A DNA stretch of 64,000 bases from Ustulina deusta. Lineage: Eukaryota > Ascomycota > Sordariomycetes > Xylariales > Xylariaceae. The DNA lies in NCBI GenBank assembly GCA_023159155.1, contig JAJNNX010000004.1, forward strand, positions 310,001-374,000, given 5' to 3'. The translations under genes and the position numbers were made by a program. The notes below the pieces were generated by a model, which was not told the DNA's origin, did no database searches, and was given only the letters and a program-made list of their open reading frames with translations. Within the stretch, counting starts at the first letter, position 1, and each line of letters opens with the position of its first letter. Below, piece after piece: positions 11,993-26,700 of this stretch.

Positions 11993-12070
11993 GCCCTAGC
12001 CCGGACTTAAACTAGGATCTATAATATAATGAACTATTAATTACTGTGCTTGCTATTATACTACTAAGGC
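11993..12070 (-). tRNA. RIP-damaged tRNA-like sequence (tRNA relic or tRNA-derived SINE head)
   Basis: Read on the minus strand, 12070 to 11993. The first 7 nt (GCCTTAG) pair fully, with one wobble, with the last 7 (CTAGGGC). Just before them, CCTAG-TTTAAGT-CCGGG forms a T-arm; two G-to-A or C-to-T changes separate it from the box B consensus. After the acceptor stem, TAGTATAATAGC resembles box A with similar changes. The anticodon arm is not canonical (the loop is too long, or a short intron is present), so no isotype can be assigned. It lies inside the copia element between the RNase H relic and the 3' LTR. It is presumably inactive. Confidence 0.45.
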
Positions 12071-12639
12071 TTATAGTGCTTTTTTTATTTTCTGTATAGT
12101 AATAGTTGTAGTATTGTAGTATATATAAGTTTGTTGGCGTAGTAAGAAGTTATGTGATTTAATTAATTAGTAGTGTATTATTGCTAAGATTTCTTTAGAT
12201 TTAAACGATTTGGCCTGATTTGAATTAATCTAGCTATTTTAGCTAATTTTAGCCAATTGAGTGCTATTTGCCTAATTAGAGCTATAAAAGCCCTAAATAG
12301 TCCGATTTACTTTTTATAAGTAAGTTTTCTAAAGCTTCTAGATCTTTTATACTTTTGTTTTTTAATTTTTAATTTTAGTAATATTTATAGGTATTATATA
12401 CCTTTAATTAGTCTAAAAAATTACTTTATTTTGCTAGACTTAACGTTTTTGTAAGCCTGTCTGTAATTATATCTTTTGTAGCTATATAAATAACTTTTAG
12501 AATATTTTTTTTAACTTTTTAGCGTAGCTAATAGTTATAGATATTTATATAACAAAGTTTAGTTTGCAGTATAGTTACTTTTTTTATAACTAGCCTAATA
12601 GTTTATTTATTGTTATACTAAATAGTAATATATTAGGTA

Positions 12640-15245
12640 TCTAGTGTGATACCTAGTTCTTTAATTAGTTGGTTTATAAATATAGCCTTTTTTGTAGCTT
12701 GTATTAATGCTAATAATTCTGCTTTAGTTATTAAAGTAGTTACTATATCCTGCTTGTTAGTACGCTACTTGATAACTTTTTTAAATAGCTTAATTATATA
12801 TGCTTATAAACTTTTTTGGTTTAATATATTGTTTGTAAACGATATATCGCTTGTAATCTTAAAATTGTTTCTGTTTTTAAACTAAAGCAAATAGTACTAA
12901 ATGTTTTTAAAGTAGCTAAGCAGGCGATCTGCTAAGTTATAATATTAAAGCTTAGAATTAATAAAGAATTTTGAAAGTCTTAATGCGCTAAACGTAATAT
13001 CGGGTTAAATAATTATAGTAGTATATAGTACTAACCCAACCTTTTGTTAGTATAAGTATATTTTTTGTTTTATAGCAAAGCTATTATAGGGTATTAGTTT
13101 GGCTTGTTTTATCGGGGTAAATAAAAAAGTTAGATAAGTAGTTTTTAGCTTGGAAATTTTTTTAATATATAAGGCTTAAAATAGCTAGATTAGTCTTTAT
13201 TAATAATTTTTAATTATTTTAATACTTAGGAACTATTATAAGTTATTACTATTAATTAATTAATAGGCTATTTAAAGCTGTTTAATAGATCTTTTGGCAA
13301 TAGGCTTTTAATTTTTTTTGTAAGCAAAAATAATATTATTTATATATATAAAGATTAGTATTTTGTTATAAGCGTAGTAATAAAGCTTATATAGTATAGC
13401 TTAATACTTTATTTTTTTAAGTATTAATATAAGCTTTTTTTGCTATAGCAAAAGTAATTTTTTTAAGCTATATAAAGCTTTATTAAGCTATAATATAGTT
13501 TAAAGCTTGCAATAGCTAGGAGGTATTTTTATATATATTTTTTTATTAAGTTTTATATTAATAAACGTATTAATAATATTGTATTACTTTAGTTCGAGGT
13601 TAAATTTAGCTACTATTATAATAAAAGTTCTAAATAACTTTCCGGCAAGAATTAATATATATATAGTTTTAGTACTAAATTAAAGCTACTAATTACTTTA
13701 TACTACTAACCGTGCTTTACAGTTTGTATAGTAGCTATATTTATTAAACTTGTATATATATACTTATATATACCCGAGTGTTAGCTTTTTTCTAATTAAG
13801 TAAGTATTAACCTTAGTTTATAACTTTATTTCTTAGTAGCTTTTAAAATAATCTTTTTTAGCTTTTTTAAACTTTTTACTTATTAAGTAATGCTTAAAAT
13901 CTTTATAAAACTTTAGTAGTAGTAATAAATCTTTTTAATAGATTTTATGCTTTTTGGCAACTTTTTGTTCGAAAGTTTTTTTATTTCTATTTAGTATATA
14001 TAGAACTTTTTAATTATAATTTGATTTTTTATTAATAGGATAGCTAATAGATTATTTTAATAATTTAGCTTTTGTAGCCTTGCTTATTACTATACTGTTT
14101 TAATTTTTTAAAGTGCTTAAGCGTCTGTTTAAAAACGTAGCTTTTTAGCAGCTTTTTTAAAAAGCAATAGTAGCATAAAAAAAAGTGCTAAATATACTTG
14201 CTAGGGCATTAGAGTTTATATGTAGCGGTTTAGTGCTTTTTAATATTGTTTCTCTAGTTTTATAATTTTTAAATTTTGCTATAATATTTTAGGTCTAAAA
14301 AATAAGGTTTTTAAATCTAATAAAGTCTACTATAATATTCCAGGGTTTCTATAGATTAGGGTTTCTAATAGCAGTGCTTTTTGATCTATTAAAATCTGCT
14401 ATAATATTTTAGGGTTTTTAAAAATAAGGGCTATTTATAGTAGTTATAAAAAAAACGCTCGGTTGTAGTAACTTAAAAGGTAAAAAATATAGTAAAAAAA
14501 AAACATTTATATAAAGTTGATTAGACTTTATTACTTTATTTAATATAAAATATTTATAGGTTATATTTTTTTTATTTTTTAGTATACTTATAATAGCAGT
14601 ATTATTTTTGCTTTTAATAGGATATATATTTTTTAATTTTTAATTAGCTGTAGCTTCTAAAATACTACTTAGCTAATTAGGTTTAATAATATCTATTTTA
14701 AATAGTAATTAGGTAATTTTATTAATCTTTTGCTTAAAGAAGTTATTTTTTAGCTTATTAATATTGCTTAAAAATATGGTTTTTTTATTAAATATAATAT
14801 TTTTAGTAAATATAACAGTATTAGTTGCTAAAATTTATATATAATATATATTAAAGGATTAGTAGTTTATAAAGTAGCCTATCTAAGCTTTGGGATCTAA
14901 TTTATTAAGTTTTCTTTTTTTTAGTTTAGCTTTTGTAGTTATTGCGTATGCTCTGCAACTATATACGTGTAAATAGTATAAATTAGGTTGATAGTAAGTA
15001 GTTACAATACTATTTTAGTTAAAAAAATAAACATAAAACCTTTTATATAGGCTTTACTATTAATATATCTACTTTAATATATAATTATATAAATATATAG
15101 TAGTCTTTATAATATTAGTCCAAAGGGTAGTAGGTAGCTTGGACCCAGTCCTTATAGCCCTGGCTTTACGTTTGATAATATTGCTAGCCCGCTTGGCACT
15201 ACTGTTCTGACCTTATATATTTAGGGCATATAGCTCGAAGACTAT
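12640..15245 (-). pseudogene. copia pol relic (integrase C-part, reverse transcriptase, RNase H)
   Basis: Minus-strand fragments. Near 15240-15100: KARAIRTGSKLPTTLW followed by a YLYNY-like segment, as in the copia integrase C-terminal region. Near 12860-12640: SDISFTNN, then QDIVTTLITKAELLALIQA and AIFINQLIKELG, the copia RNase H signature in which SSTEAEL has become LITKAEL. The region between should be reverse transcriptase, but I could not read a clean YVDD motif. Many stop codons arose from TGG or CAA/CAG codons, as RIP predicts. Confidence 0.8.
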
Positions 15246-17529
15246 ACTATATTATTATTTAAAATGTTTAGTAAGGTTATTATACCTTAGGAGCTTATTA
15301 TTATATTTAAAAATTTAAATAATAATATTATAGTAAGCTTATAAATATTTTATTAAGTTTTCTAAAGCTTTGATTAGCGTTAAAGACTTCTGATTATATA
15401 AGTAGTAGTCAAAACTAAAGCCAGAATATTGATCTATTATAAGTATTAGCAAGTTTTCCAAATTATAACCTTTTTTATAATTATAGAAATCTATAGCTAG
15501 CTATATTCCTAGCCTTGCTAGGCGATTTTAAAATAATCTATTAATTTATTATTATATTTTTACTATAATATATGCTTTATAGTCTAAAATATATATTTTA
15601 TTTTTTAGAGATTATTATAGCTTTACTCCTTTAGCCTGTGCTATTATATAATAAAAAGCATTAGTACTTAGGTGGCCTAAACAAAAATACTACTAATATA
15701 GATTAGCTTTTAAAATAGGCTTTAAAATTATTGCTGCTAGTTTATTTTTTTATATATAAAAAGCACTCCTTTTTATATTAAATAATAAATATTTTAGTAC
15801 AAACTAGTAGTTTTAATTTTAAAAATAGCAAAATATTAATTTATTTTATTATTTTAGTACTATTATTGCTGGCTTTATATTTTAATATAAGCTTTGTTTT
15901 AAAAGTATTTGGAATAATACTAGGTTATAAGCTATTGTTAAGTAATAGGCTATATTATATAATCTTATAATTATAAGTTCTTTAGGCTTTTAAATATATA
16001 TATTAATGTTTCCGAATATAAGTATGGGTATAATCCTGTTTTTTGTATATATTCTGTTTTTTAGTAATACTATTTGTAGATTATTAAATCTGCTAATTTT
16101 ATTAAATATATATAAAGTAGTTCTAAAATTTAGGATAGCTAAGTTTTTTAGTTTATATATGGCTTTATTTTCCGATTTTTTATTAATAGCAAAAATAGAC
16201 TATATTAATATTTGTTCTAGTTAGGCAAATAATTTGTTTTTATTAGTTTTTGCTTTTTTTTTTTTTTATATATAATTAACAAGTTTTTTTAGTTTTTTAT
16301 TAATATTAAGGTTGGCTTATATTAGCTTAGTAGTAATTTAGCTAAAGTAAAAATTATTTAGGGCTAACTTTAGGAAAAAATAATAATATTTTGTTATATA
16401 ATAGAAGCCTAAACAGTTTTTGTAAATATAATTACTTGAACTATAAGTTTATAAGTTAATGCAAGGTTATTTATTATTACTTTTATTGCTTTTATTACTA
16501 TAGGGTCCGCAGCTACTTTGGCTTCGGTTTTTATTTTTGCTTTAAAGAAGAACTTATTAATTATTAGGAAATATTTCTATTTTTTTAGTATTATTTATAG
16601 TATTTTTAGCATTTTTACTATTATATAGTGCTAAAAACGCTTTTTTATTAATATATATGTTTGGCCAATATATAATTGTTTGGCGATTTGCTTTATTTTT
16701 TAAGTTAGCTATTATTTTTTAATAGGTTAGTATATTATTAAAAATTATTAATTAGTTAATTATCTAAAAACTGGTAATCTAATTTTTAAGGATTTTTTTA
16801 AAGCATATTTTTAGGTCTATTATTAAGTAGTTAATATTATTTAGTTTAGTAACTTTATATTTAAAAGTAATAAAAATTATAGCCTTTTAACGTATTATTT
16901 ATGTACTAAGGTCCTTTAATAATTTATTTATTTTTTTTATGTATTATTAGTATTAAGCTTTTATTTATAATTGTTATATTGCCCTTAGGTATTAGCTAAG
17001 GTTTCTAAGTCTGTTATACTACTTGTTAATAGTATTAGTAGATTAAAAAATAGTTCTTATATAGTTTAAAAAAACAGTTTTGATTATTTATGCTATAAGA
17101 TTAGCGATATATTTTTAGTAGATTTTATAGTTTTTTTTTATTGCGATATATTAATTTTAGTTAACTTGGTAGGCCTTTTTGCTATTTTTTGTTATTTTAA
17201 GAATATTTATAGGTTTACTGTTTGGGTTAATTTTTTTGTTTTAGAAAGTAATAGTTGATTAGGAGTGTATTAATCGGTTAGTTATATGTTTGGGATAGTC
17301 CTTAAATTTGGGTATTTTTAGTAATAATATTTATAGCGTTTGTTCTTTTGGTTGAAAGTATTCTTATAAATTAAAAGATACTGCTTTTGCAATAAACATT
17401 TTATTTTAGAGTGTATAATCTTTTAGCTTGGCTAATAAGGCCTTGTTAATTATTAATAAAGCTATAATATTACTTGGTCGCTTCTACTGGCCCTTAGGGG
17501 GTAGTATTCTTGCAAATAAGACTTTTAAT

Positions 17530-17700
17530 TGTTATATATAAGCGAATCCAATTGAATAATTATATTAATAATTATTACTGATCTTTTCTGTTCTATGTTC
17601 TGTTGTAGAGTTTTCTGCATGCTATATAAATTAGGTGTGTGTGGAGAATCCATCTAACGGGGTTCTAAAAGATAGCTAATTTACCCTATCAAATCTGACA
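17530..17700 (-). repeat. copia right LTR (5' LTR)
   Basis: Partner of 11751-11921. Its outward end (17640-17700) is nearly unmutated and ends in CTGACA; the inward end carries more T and A. Confidence 0.9.
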
Positions 17701-17705
17701 TAATG

Positions 17706-20700
17706 CTTATTATTAGGTTATTAAGTATTAATTTTTAGCTACTAGGTTGTAAATCTTTAAAAAAAATACCTAGGTATCTAAAAAGCAATACTATATAAAT
17801 AATATATATTAGACTATAGCTTTACTAATTATTTTAGATATATATAGGAAAGCTATATATATAAAACAAAAAAAGTATATTAAAAAGCAGCTTTAAGGTC
17901 TATTAACTAATAATATTTTTAAAAGCTTATATTTAATAATTATAAACAAACTATTAGTATTTTTTGTTTTGTTTAAGGACTAAATTAATAAAGTAAACAG
18001 TTTATTTTTATTTATTAATAATTATAACAAAAAAATAATTTAATTAGTTACTATTTGCTTTAAAAAACTTAAGCTTATTAAGTATTACTTATCTAACTTT
18101 AAAGATTAATATAATTATAACTACTTTTTTGTTAAGTTCTATAAATTAAGCAATAAAATAATCAAGTAGTCCAAATAATTATTTGTAAGCTATTTTTATA
18201 TTTAGCCTATAGAACTAAATAGCAAGTTATGCCCTAATATCTATAGTATTAGCCCAAGCATATTATTTCTATCTAATTATTACATTAATAATCCAAGTAC
18301 TAAAGCTATTAATTATCTAGATATTTTTAGAAAAAAAAAAAAAAATTAGTTATTTTTTAAAAAATTTGTTATTTATATATTAGTAATTGTTATAAAAAGG
18401 TATATTAATAAAAATCTTAATTCTATTAGCCGCTAAGCACTACAATAATAAAAAAATATTTTTATATTTTAGGTTATACTAACTATATATTTTTGTAATT
18501 AAATCTTACAAATATTTATAATATTTTAAGTAAAGTTTTATAAGTTAGAAATTAATAAATAAAATAATTAGCTAGAAAATTAACTAATTTTATTAAAAGA
18601 TTAGCTAGGCTGGCTAAATAAATTAAATCTATAATTAGAAATCTAGGACTGGCTTTTTTATATAAACTATAATATAGTTTTTATAATATTTTAATAAATT
18701 ATTTTATATATTTTTGTTTAAATTGCAGGGTTTTTTGTTTATAGTATTTATTATTTTTTCCTAAAGCTTTAGCTTATAAAAAGCTAAAAATATATAAGTT
18801 CTACAGAAATAATTATAGCGCTAGCTATTATTTTGTTAAATACTAGAAATTAATACTGCAAGTTTAGGTCCGGGCGGATAACCGTTAAATAATAATTCCT
18901 AAATATAGTTAAAAACAACAGAAACTTTTTAATAAATATTAATTATTATATTATTATTAATAAAATTTGTAATATATAATATTTTTTATTTAATATTATA
19001 AATTATAATAAACTAATAATTAGAAGTATGCCTAGCTTTAGTTGCTTTAATTGCTTTAAATATTACAAAACTAGTAAATCTATCCTACTTTTTAAAAAAT
19101 TAAAAAATAAAGTAGTTCTTATTAAAGCTTTTATTTTAAGCTTAAAAAAATATTTATATAAAAATACCTTTAAATATTACTTATAGTTCGAAATAACCGA
19201 TTACTATAGTAATTAGTGCACTAATTTTTAATATATTTAGCTATTAATATTATTATACTTTCTAAAATATATTAATTAGTCCGGGTCTAAACAAGTTATA
19301 AAAAGCTTAAGTTGTAATATTTAGGGAAGTTTTATAGTTATATAAAATATTTCTATATTCTTAGCAAGAGTAGGGTAATAGTTCTTTACTATAATAACTT
19401 ATATATAGTAGTTTATTTAGTAATATATATTGTACCGGCTCAGATAGCACAACAGTAATAATACTATTAAAAAAAGTATATATATTTCCTAGATCTCTTT
19501 AGCAATACTTTAGGTAGGTTGGTTGAGATATTTTAAGTATAATAATTCGAAGTAATAATGTTAAAATAAGCTAATTATATAATAGCTTTAATATTAAAGC
19601 AAAGTATTAGTTCTGTTTATTAATAATCAAAAGTATAAATAAAATATAACAAATATATAGTCTATATATTAATAAGTAAGGTCTAAGGACTAGTAGTATA
19701 AAATATATTAGCTAGAAAGTAAATAGTTAAAAGCTAAATATAAGGTTTGCTAGGCTAGTATAAGTCTGGTTAGTTTATATTACTTTTCCGCAGGGATTTT
19801 ATTAGTTCTTTCTTAATATAAATTATTATTAAAAAAAAGTACTAATTAGAGCTCCCCTACTTATATTACTTTATAAAAAGTAATATTTGTTAATTTTATA
19901 TAGGTTAGCTATTTCTTTTTAATTTACTTATTCATTTTTTTATATAAACTATGTTTATATTTATATTCTTTTATACTCCCAATTCTACTTATTTGATCTA
20001 TAGTAATTGGTTTATATATAATATATTATAATATATATTTTTATTTTTTGTTATTTTTTATAATATCTAGTAATTAGTTGTTTTAAAGCAAGAAATATAT
20101 ACTAGCTTTTTTTGGTTATTTTTGTTTATTATATAATTACTATTTTTATATTAGCTATATTAAGTGCTATATAAATATATTTATGTTTGGTTAGATTGTT
20201 AATAAGCAGTTAGAGCTTTAAGCTTTAATTGTTTTGTAGATTAATCCAAAAGTTCGAACAATCTAAAAAAAAGCAAGTATTACTAATTAGAATATGTTTA
20301 AAGCTTTTATACTAACTAATTTATTGCTATATATATCAAATCTTATATATTATTTTTAGCTATACTATTTTATTACTAGCAAACCTAACGCTTAATTAAT
20401 TTTTTTTTAATTATAAAAATCTTTTGTTCTAAGCTAGCCTATATAATCCTAATTTTTTATTATAATTAATTAAAAAAAAACTAGGTTATAAAAAAGGTTT
20501 TAGTAATTAAATACTAATCGAAATAGCGTGTATTAAAGCTAATAAATATTTCGATTAAGCTAATTAATATATAAGTTATATTTCTAAAATAACTATTATA
20601 TTATTTTTCTTATTATTTAGTACTAGATTGCAATATATTATATATTTTTAGTTAAGATCTAGTATAGTTTTAATAATTCTAGTTATACTTCTTTCGAATA

Positions 20701-23700
20701 TATATCTTTTTAGAGCTATAGTCCTAAAACATATAGTATTACTAAAGGACTTTAATAAGCTAACAAAACTATGCGCTATTTAAAAAAAAGCTTTTAAGCA
20801 TAGTTAAAACAAATATTATAGCTTTTTTAATTAGTACAAACAAATAAGCTTTATATTTTTTTTTTAATTTTTATATATAACTAATAGAAATATTTAATAG
20901 TAATTATTAGATTTTTTGTTATTTTATTATTAAAGCTTTAAATAGGTATACTACTAGTTAATATATATGTTAGAATATTTATTTTTTATTTTTTATAATG
21001 TTTAATAATAAAGCTATGTTTAAAGCAGTTATAATATTTGCTAGCAAACTTATACTTTTTTATATTAAGCTATACTATAGTAGTCTATTTAGCAAATATT
21101 TTTTTATAATGCTTAATTGTCCGGTATAAGTAATAGTATTTGCTATTTAGTTAACTAGGACTTCTAATTTTATTTTTTACTGGTTATATATTTATTGATT
21201 TTAAAAATCTAAAAACAATAGTTGTTTTGGAATATAGCTGTTTTTTAAATATAAATTAATAAATCTTTTATAGTTTAATACTTGTAGCAATTATATTTAT
21301 TTAGTTAGCTAGCTAGACTATAAATATTATATAGGTAATATTAAGTATGTTTATTTATATATAGTAGTAACTTAAAAAAATAAAAATAAAGATCTAAATA
21401 AGTAGAATAGCCTAAAAAAGTTCTTAATTTAAGCTAATTAAATAAAAGTTATTATATGTTATTTTATATATTCTTTAGTTAATCTGCTTATAAAGTAGTA
21501 GTAAGGTTGCTATTTTAGAATAAGTTCTTAAAGGTAAAAAAGTAATATAAAAACAATAAAAAAAAACAAAAATATAAGTAATAAATATTACTTTATAATA
21601 GATTTAAGCTAATTAAAATAATATTGTTATAATATATAGTGCTAGATCTATGGATTTTAGTTATGTTTGTTTTTCTACTTTTTAAATTTAAAAAAATATT
21701 GCTTGCTAATTAATAGATTTTTTTTTTAATTATAAATTATTAAAGCTTAAATATTTAGTTTTTAAGTCTATTTTAATTAAGATTTTAATTTAATATAATA
21801 AAGCTTTATTACTAATAATTTTTTAATTTTTTTTAATTATTTTATTTATATTCTAGTATTTTTGGCTTATTTAAGCTATATTATAGTTTATTTAAGCTAT
21901 ATCTTAACTATATCTAGCTATATTTTAGGTTATATTTAAATATATTTAAGCTTATTTTAGCTATATTTTAGCTATGTTTTGCTATATTTTAGGCTTTATT
22001 TAGCTTTTATTTAGTTATATTATAGCTTTAATTAGGGCTATTCTAGCTATATTTATATTTTTTTTATAATAGTTGTTTTTTAATAAGCTTATTATTTATT
22101 TATTAGTAGTAAGATTAATTAGTTTTTAATATTTAGCTTTATTTTTAATAAATAGTTATAGGTTGTTTGATATATAAATCTTTGCTTTTGTATGTTTTTT
22201 TAGCTTTTTTATTTTATTTTATTTTTTTTTTTTTAGATGCTATAAAAAATAGGCTTTTTTTATTTATATAAGAGTTTAATGCTTTAAAATTTATTGTTAT
22301 TTAGTAAAGTATCAAATATGAGAATAAGGTTTTTTTTTTTTAAAGCTATAGGGCGGACTTTATAAGTATATTACTAATTAGCTTATTTTATAGTTTGGTA
22401 TTTTTTTTTAGTAATAATGCGTTAGACCTTAGCTATATTTTTTTTTTTTTTTAAATTGCTATACTTTATATATTAAAAAAAATATATAATTAGAAATATT
22501 TTATTAATTAATAATCTGCTATATTAAGATAATATTTTTAATTAGTAAAATTAGTAATTAATTATAGATTATTTTATATATATTGTAGTTATAGTATTAA
22601 GTAATAGTTTTATTAGCTTAGATTATTTTATTAAGTTATTTAGTTTAGCTTTTTTTTATTTTTTAAGTTATTTTTTTAAAGCTACTAATAATTGCTTTAT
22701 AGTTTAATTTAATAAATTTTTAGCTTTAGAAATAATATATTATATTATAAGTTATTATAAATCTAAGTTATATTTTAGCTATTATAACTTTTTTTTTTTT
22801 TTAGAACTATTATTATATTTGATTTTAATAGGAATCTTGTACTAATAAATAATATATTATTTAATAAATTAAGCAATATTTTTAAAATTAGCTAATTAAA
22901 GTGGTATTGCTTTAAGGTAAGCTAATGTTTTATATTTAGCTTTAATAATTGTTTTAAACCTATTGTTGTTAAATATAAATTAAATATTAAAGATTTAGCT
23001 TATAAGTATATTTCTGGCTTTATTATAGTAGTATTTTTTTTTAGATTGTTTGTTTTATATTTATTAGTATAGCTTATAGCTTTTTAGAGCATTTTTAATA
23101 TTTTTGTATAAGTTTTTTTAGTAGTATTAAGTAGTAATTCTATAGTATATAAAGTTTTAGTTTTAATATTTTAGTTATATATAGCTTTTTTAAAAAAGAT
23201 GTTTTTAATTATTGAAGTTATTAATATAATATTAAATCTAATATAATAGTTTTGTTTTTTTTTAGAAGCAATTTTTATAAATAAAAAATTAAAAAGCTTA
23301 ATTTTTATAAATTCTTTTTTATATTATTGTTATAAAACAATTAAATAGACTTCTAGTAGTAAGATATATTGCTAGTTTTTATAAATATATTAACTATTTT
23401 TGCTTTAGTTTAAAAGGAGTAGTAGTATTTAAAGCAATTGTTAGTTTAATTATTATAATATAAAGTTAAAAATTAATAAAATCTTTTATATTCTTTTTTT
23501 ATTAATTATTTAATTTATTTAATAGTTTTTTTAGTTTGTGTAATAATCCGTTTGCTGCTATATGTTTTTTTTTAAAAATATAGTGCAATTTAAAGTTGAA
23601 TATTTTAATAAAAGCAACCTATTAGGTTAGAACTGCGCCAGGTAGTACAAAAAATCTATTGTTTAGCTAAGCAATCAGTACTTTTGTATTTGTTTTTAGG

Positions 23701-26700
23701 TAGAATCTGATCCTATATAAGTAGTTTTATAGTTAGCAAAAAGTTTTAATAACTTTTAGACACTTTTTTTTTGTTGCGTTATAATTTAATTTAGGTTTTT
23801 TTTAAGTTCTTAATTTATATTTAAACAAATATATTTTATTTTTGATTAGTTAATAAAATATAGCGTTTTATTTTTTTTTAAAGCATTAATTTTTAGCTAG
23901 ATTTTTCTAATTTTATAATTTAAAGTAATTAAGCAAAAAATAGTTATTAAAGCTTATTATAGTATTATTATTACTTATTTTTAATTATTTTTTTAAATAA
24001 ATTTAATATTATGCTAAAAAAATATAGTTAGTAGGAGTACTATTATAATATATGTTTTTACTTATATTTAATAATAACTATTTATTTTTAAAAAAGTTTT
24101 TATTTTTATAATATTACTATATATTATTTATTTTAGAATTTTAAATATTTTAGCTTTTATAGGTTTGCGGCTATTAGTTCTATAAAAATATTTAACTAGT
24201 ATTATTATTAGCTTGTACTATTTGTTTTTAATACTGCTTGCAGTAATACCTGCTAATTTAAAATTTAGCAAAATTATATTAATATTTTTAATATATTTAA
24301 AAATAAATTGCTATATACTAAAAGCAACTTTTTAATTATTATAACAAGTAATAAGCTTTTTAATTCTTATATTATTAAAAAATAGTTTATATTTTCTAGA
24401 TATAATATTGTATAATATTTAGCTAACTACCTTAAGGAAATGAGCTACCAAATTTGTTGTGCTTTAAAGAAGTGTTATTATTTATAAAATTCTAAGTAGT
24501 ATAAAAAAAGCTATTAGTGCTTAATTAAAAAAAAATAGAAATACTTAATTATATCTAGAAAAAAAATCAATTATTAATAAGATTTTATATATAGCAAATT
24601 CTTTAGTAAATTTATTGTAGCTTTTTAGTAAAAAGGTATTTTAGATTATAACTATGTTTAGTTTAGTAGTAAAATTAATTAGTTTAAGCTTTTTTTTTTT
24701 TTTTTTATTATAAACTATATGTTCTAATATATGCTATATTTTTTTTTAATATATTGTTTATAAGTTAGGTTTTAAGTATATTTAGTACTTTTTTTTGTAG
24801 TAGTATAAAAATAAAGATTTTTTTTGTTTGCTAAGCTTTATATAGTATTATCTAGATTTTATATAGTAATGTAATTTTATTATATATTTTTTTAATTTTG
24901 CTAAAATTTTAAGCTAGAGCTATTTTATATTTATATAGTACTTTAACTAAGAGCTTTTTTGTTTAATTAATAAGTTTTAATATTTTTATATTTTTTTTAA
25001 TTTTTTAGAAGCATTCCTTGGTTAATTAAGTTTTTTTAAATTATATAATAAAATATAGGTAAATATTTAAATAAATCTTTTTCTTTTTGGATGTTTTGTC
25101 TAGTTTATATTAATTATATACTTTTGTTAGAGCTCTTTTTTTCTAATTAATTAATCCTAAAAGTATAGAACTATTATATTTTATATTGTTAATTAAGTAA
25201 ACTTTTTTTAATTTGGGCTTATATATTATAAATATTGAAATGGAGAAAGGGAGAAACGTTATCTGTTTGGCTTTTAAAACTTTTGCTTTTTTTGTTTTTT
25301 TTATAGCCCTATAGATAATAGTTCTAAAGACTATTAAAAATTTACTATTTAATAAAGTACTTATAAAAGAAGTATTATTGTTTAGCTTTAATATTTGGTT
25401 TATATAGTTTGTAAGTAGCTAATTAGTGTTACAAAAGTATTTTTATATAATTTTATTATTTAGGTTTAGTACTAAATTAAAAGTTATTCTAGCAGTATAT
25501 AATAAAAGTAAGATTTAAATATTAATTAAAAACTAATTATAGCTATTTATAGTAGTTCTTTATATATAAATAGCTATTAGTTTTTTATAGCTCTAATTAC
25601 TGATTTGTTATAGGGGTATAATTAGATAGGCAGGGTTGCAAAGGTAATAATGTGTGTATTACCAAAAATAAATATAGTTATTAAAACTGAATTTTTAAAG
25701 TAAAAAATATAGTTTATAATCTTTAAAAAGTTTATTCCTAGAAATAGGGGGGTAACTACTTTTCTATCTAGAACTATATATATAAAAATAGCTTATATAT
25801 ATTTTCTAGTAATCTATACTAGCTAAACAATAATTTTTTTATATAATTATAGGGGTGCTTTTAGTTTAGTAAAATATTTATTTTAAATTACTTAAATATT
25901 AATTATAAAAAATTAGTTATTTTTAATATAACTTTTTACTAAAATATATAATTAAGTATTAGTATTAAAAAGTCTAATAATTAGTAAGCTTTCTAATAAT
26001 TCTTTAATTCTTACTATAACTTTAGGTATAGCCTTTATATAGTTTTTTATATTCTATAAAGGCATACCTATTTAAAAAGTTTTATAAACCTTTTTTATAG
26101 ATTTTTGTAGCGTTGCATATATATTATTAATTTCTAAAATAGATATATCCGGTATTTATTAATTATTTGCTTTGAACTTGGGTTTATTTGGTTAATTTAA
26201 TTTAATTGTTTTTTTGCCTAATATCTATCCTATTTTAAGGGCCTATACTACAAGTAATTCTAATATATTAGGGAATAAACTTAGTAGCTTTTCTTAAGTT
26301 AACCCTACTTTAGCTTTAAACAAATTATTAATTTTGTTAAAAAATACCTAGCGTTTTTTTATTCCTAAAATAGGTAAAAATATTTGCTAATTAATGCTTA
26401 TACTTATTATAGCGCTAGTTATTTTATAGGGTTAAATAATATTATAGATTTTAGGCATAGTATTGTTTTTTTTATTTAAGCGTTTTTTTTTTGTTATTAT
26501 AACTTTTATATAAGCTTACGTATTAAATATACTAATAAGGTCCGGAACTATAAGCGTTAATAAGTTATTTAAAAAAACAACTTAATTAATTATTTTTAGT
26601 ACTATAAACTTTTGCCTATTTTAGTATTTTTGCTATTTATTATATTAGAATTTTAGGTAGTTTTTTTTAGCTAGAATATTAAGCTTTTATTATTTTATAA

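Larger units (their letters stand above)
11751..17700 (-). mobile_element. Ty1/copia retrotransposon nested in LTR-A
   Basis: 171-bp direct repeats (11751-11921 and 17530-17700), flanked by a perfect 5-bp duplication TAATG (11746-11750 and 17701-17705). The total of 5,950 bp is typical of copia. Minus-strand remnants appear in the order integrase (about 15240-15100) then RNase H (about 12860-12640), which is the copia order. A purine-rich stretch (AAAGAGGTG) adjoins the 3' LTR on the minus strand. All frames are broken by RIP-type changes. Confidence 0.92.
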
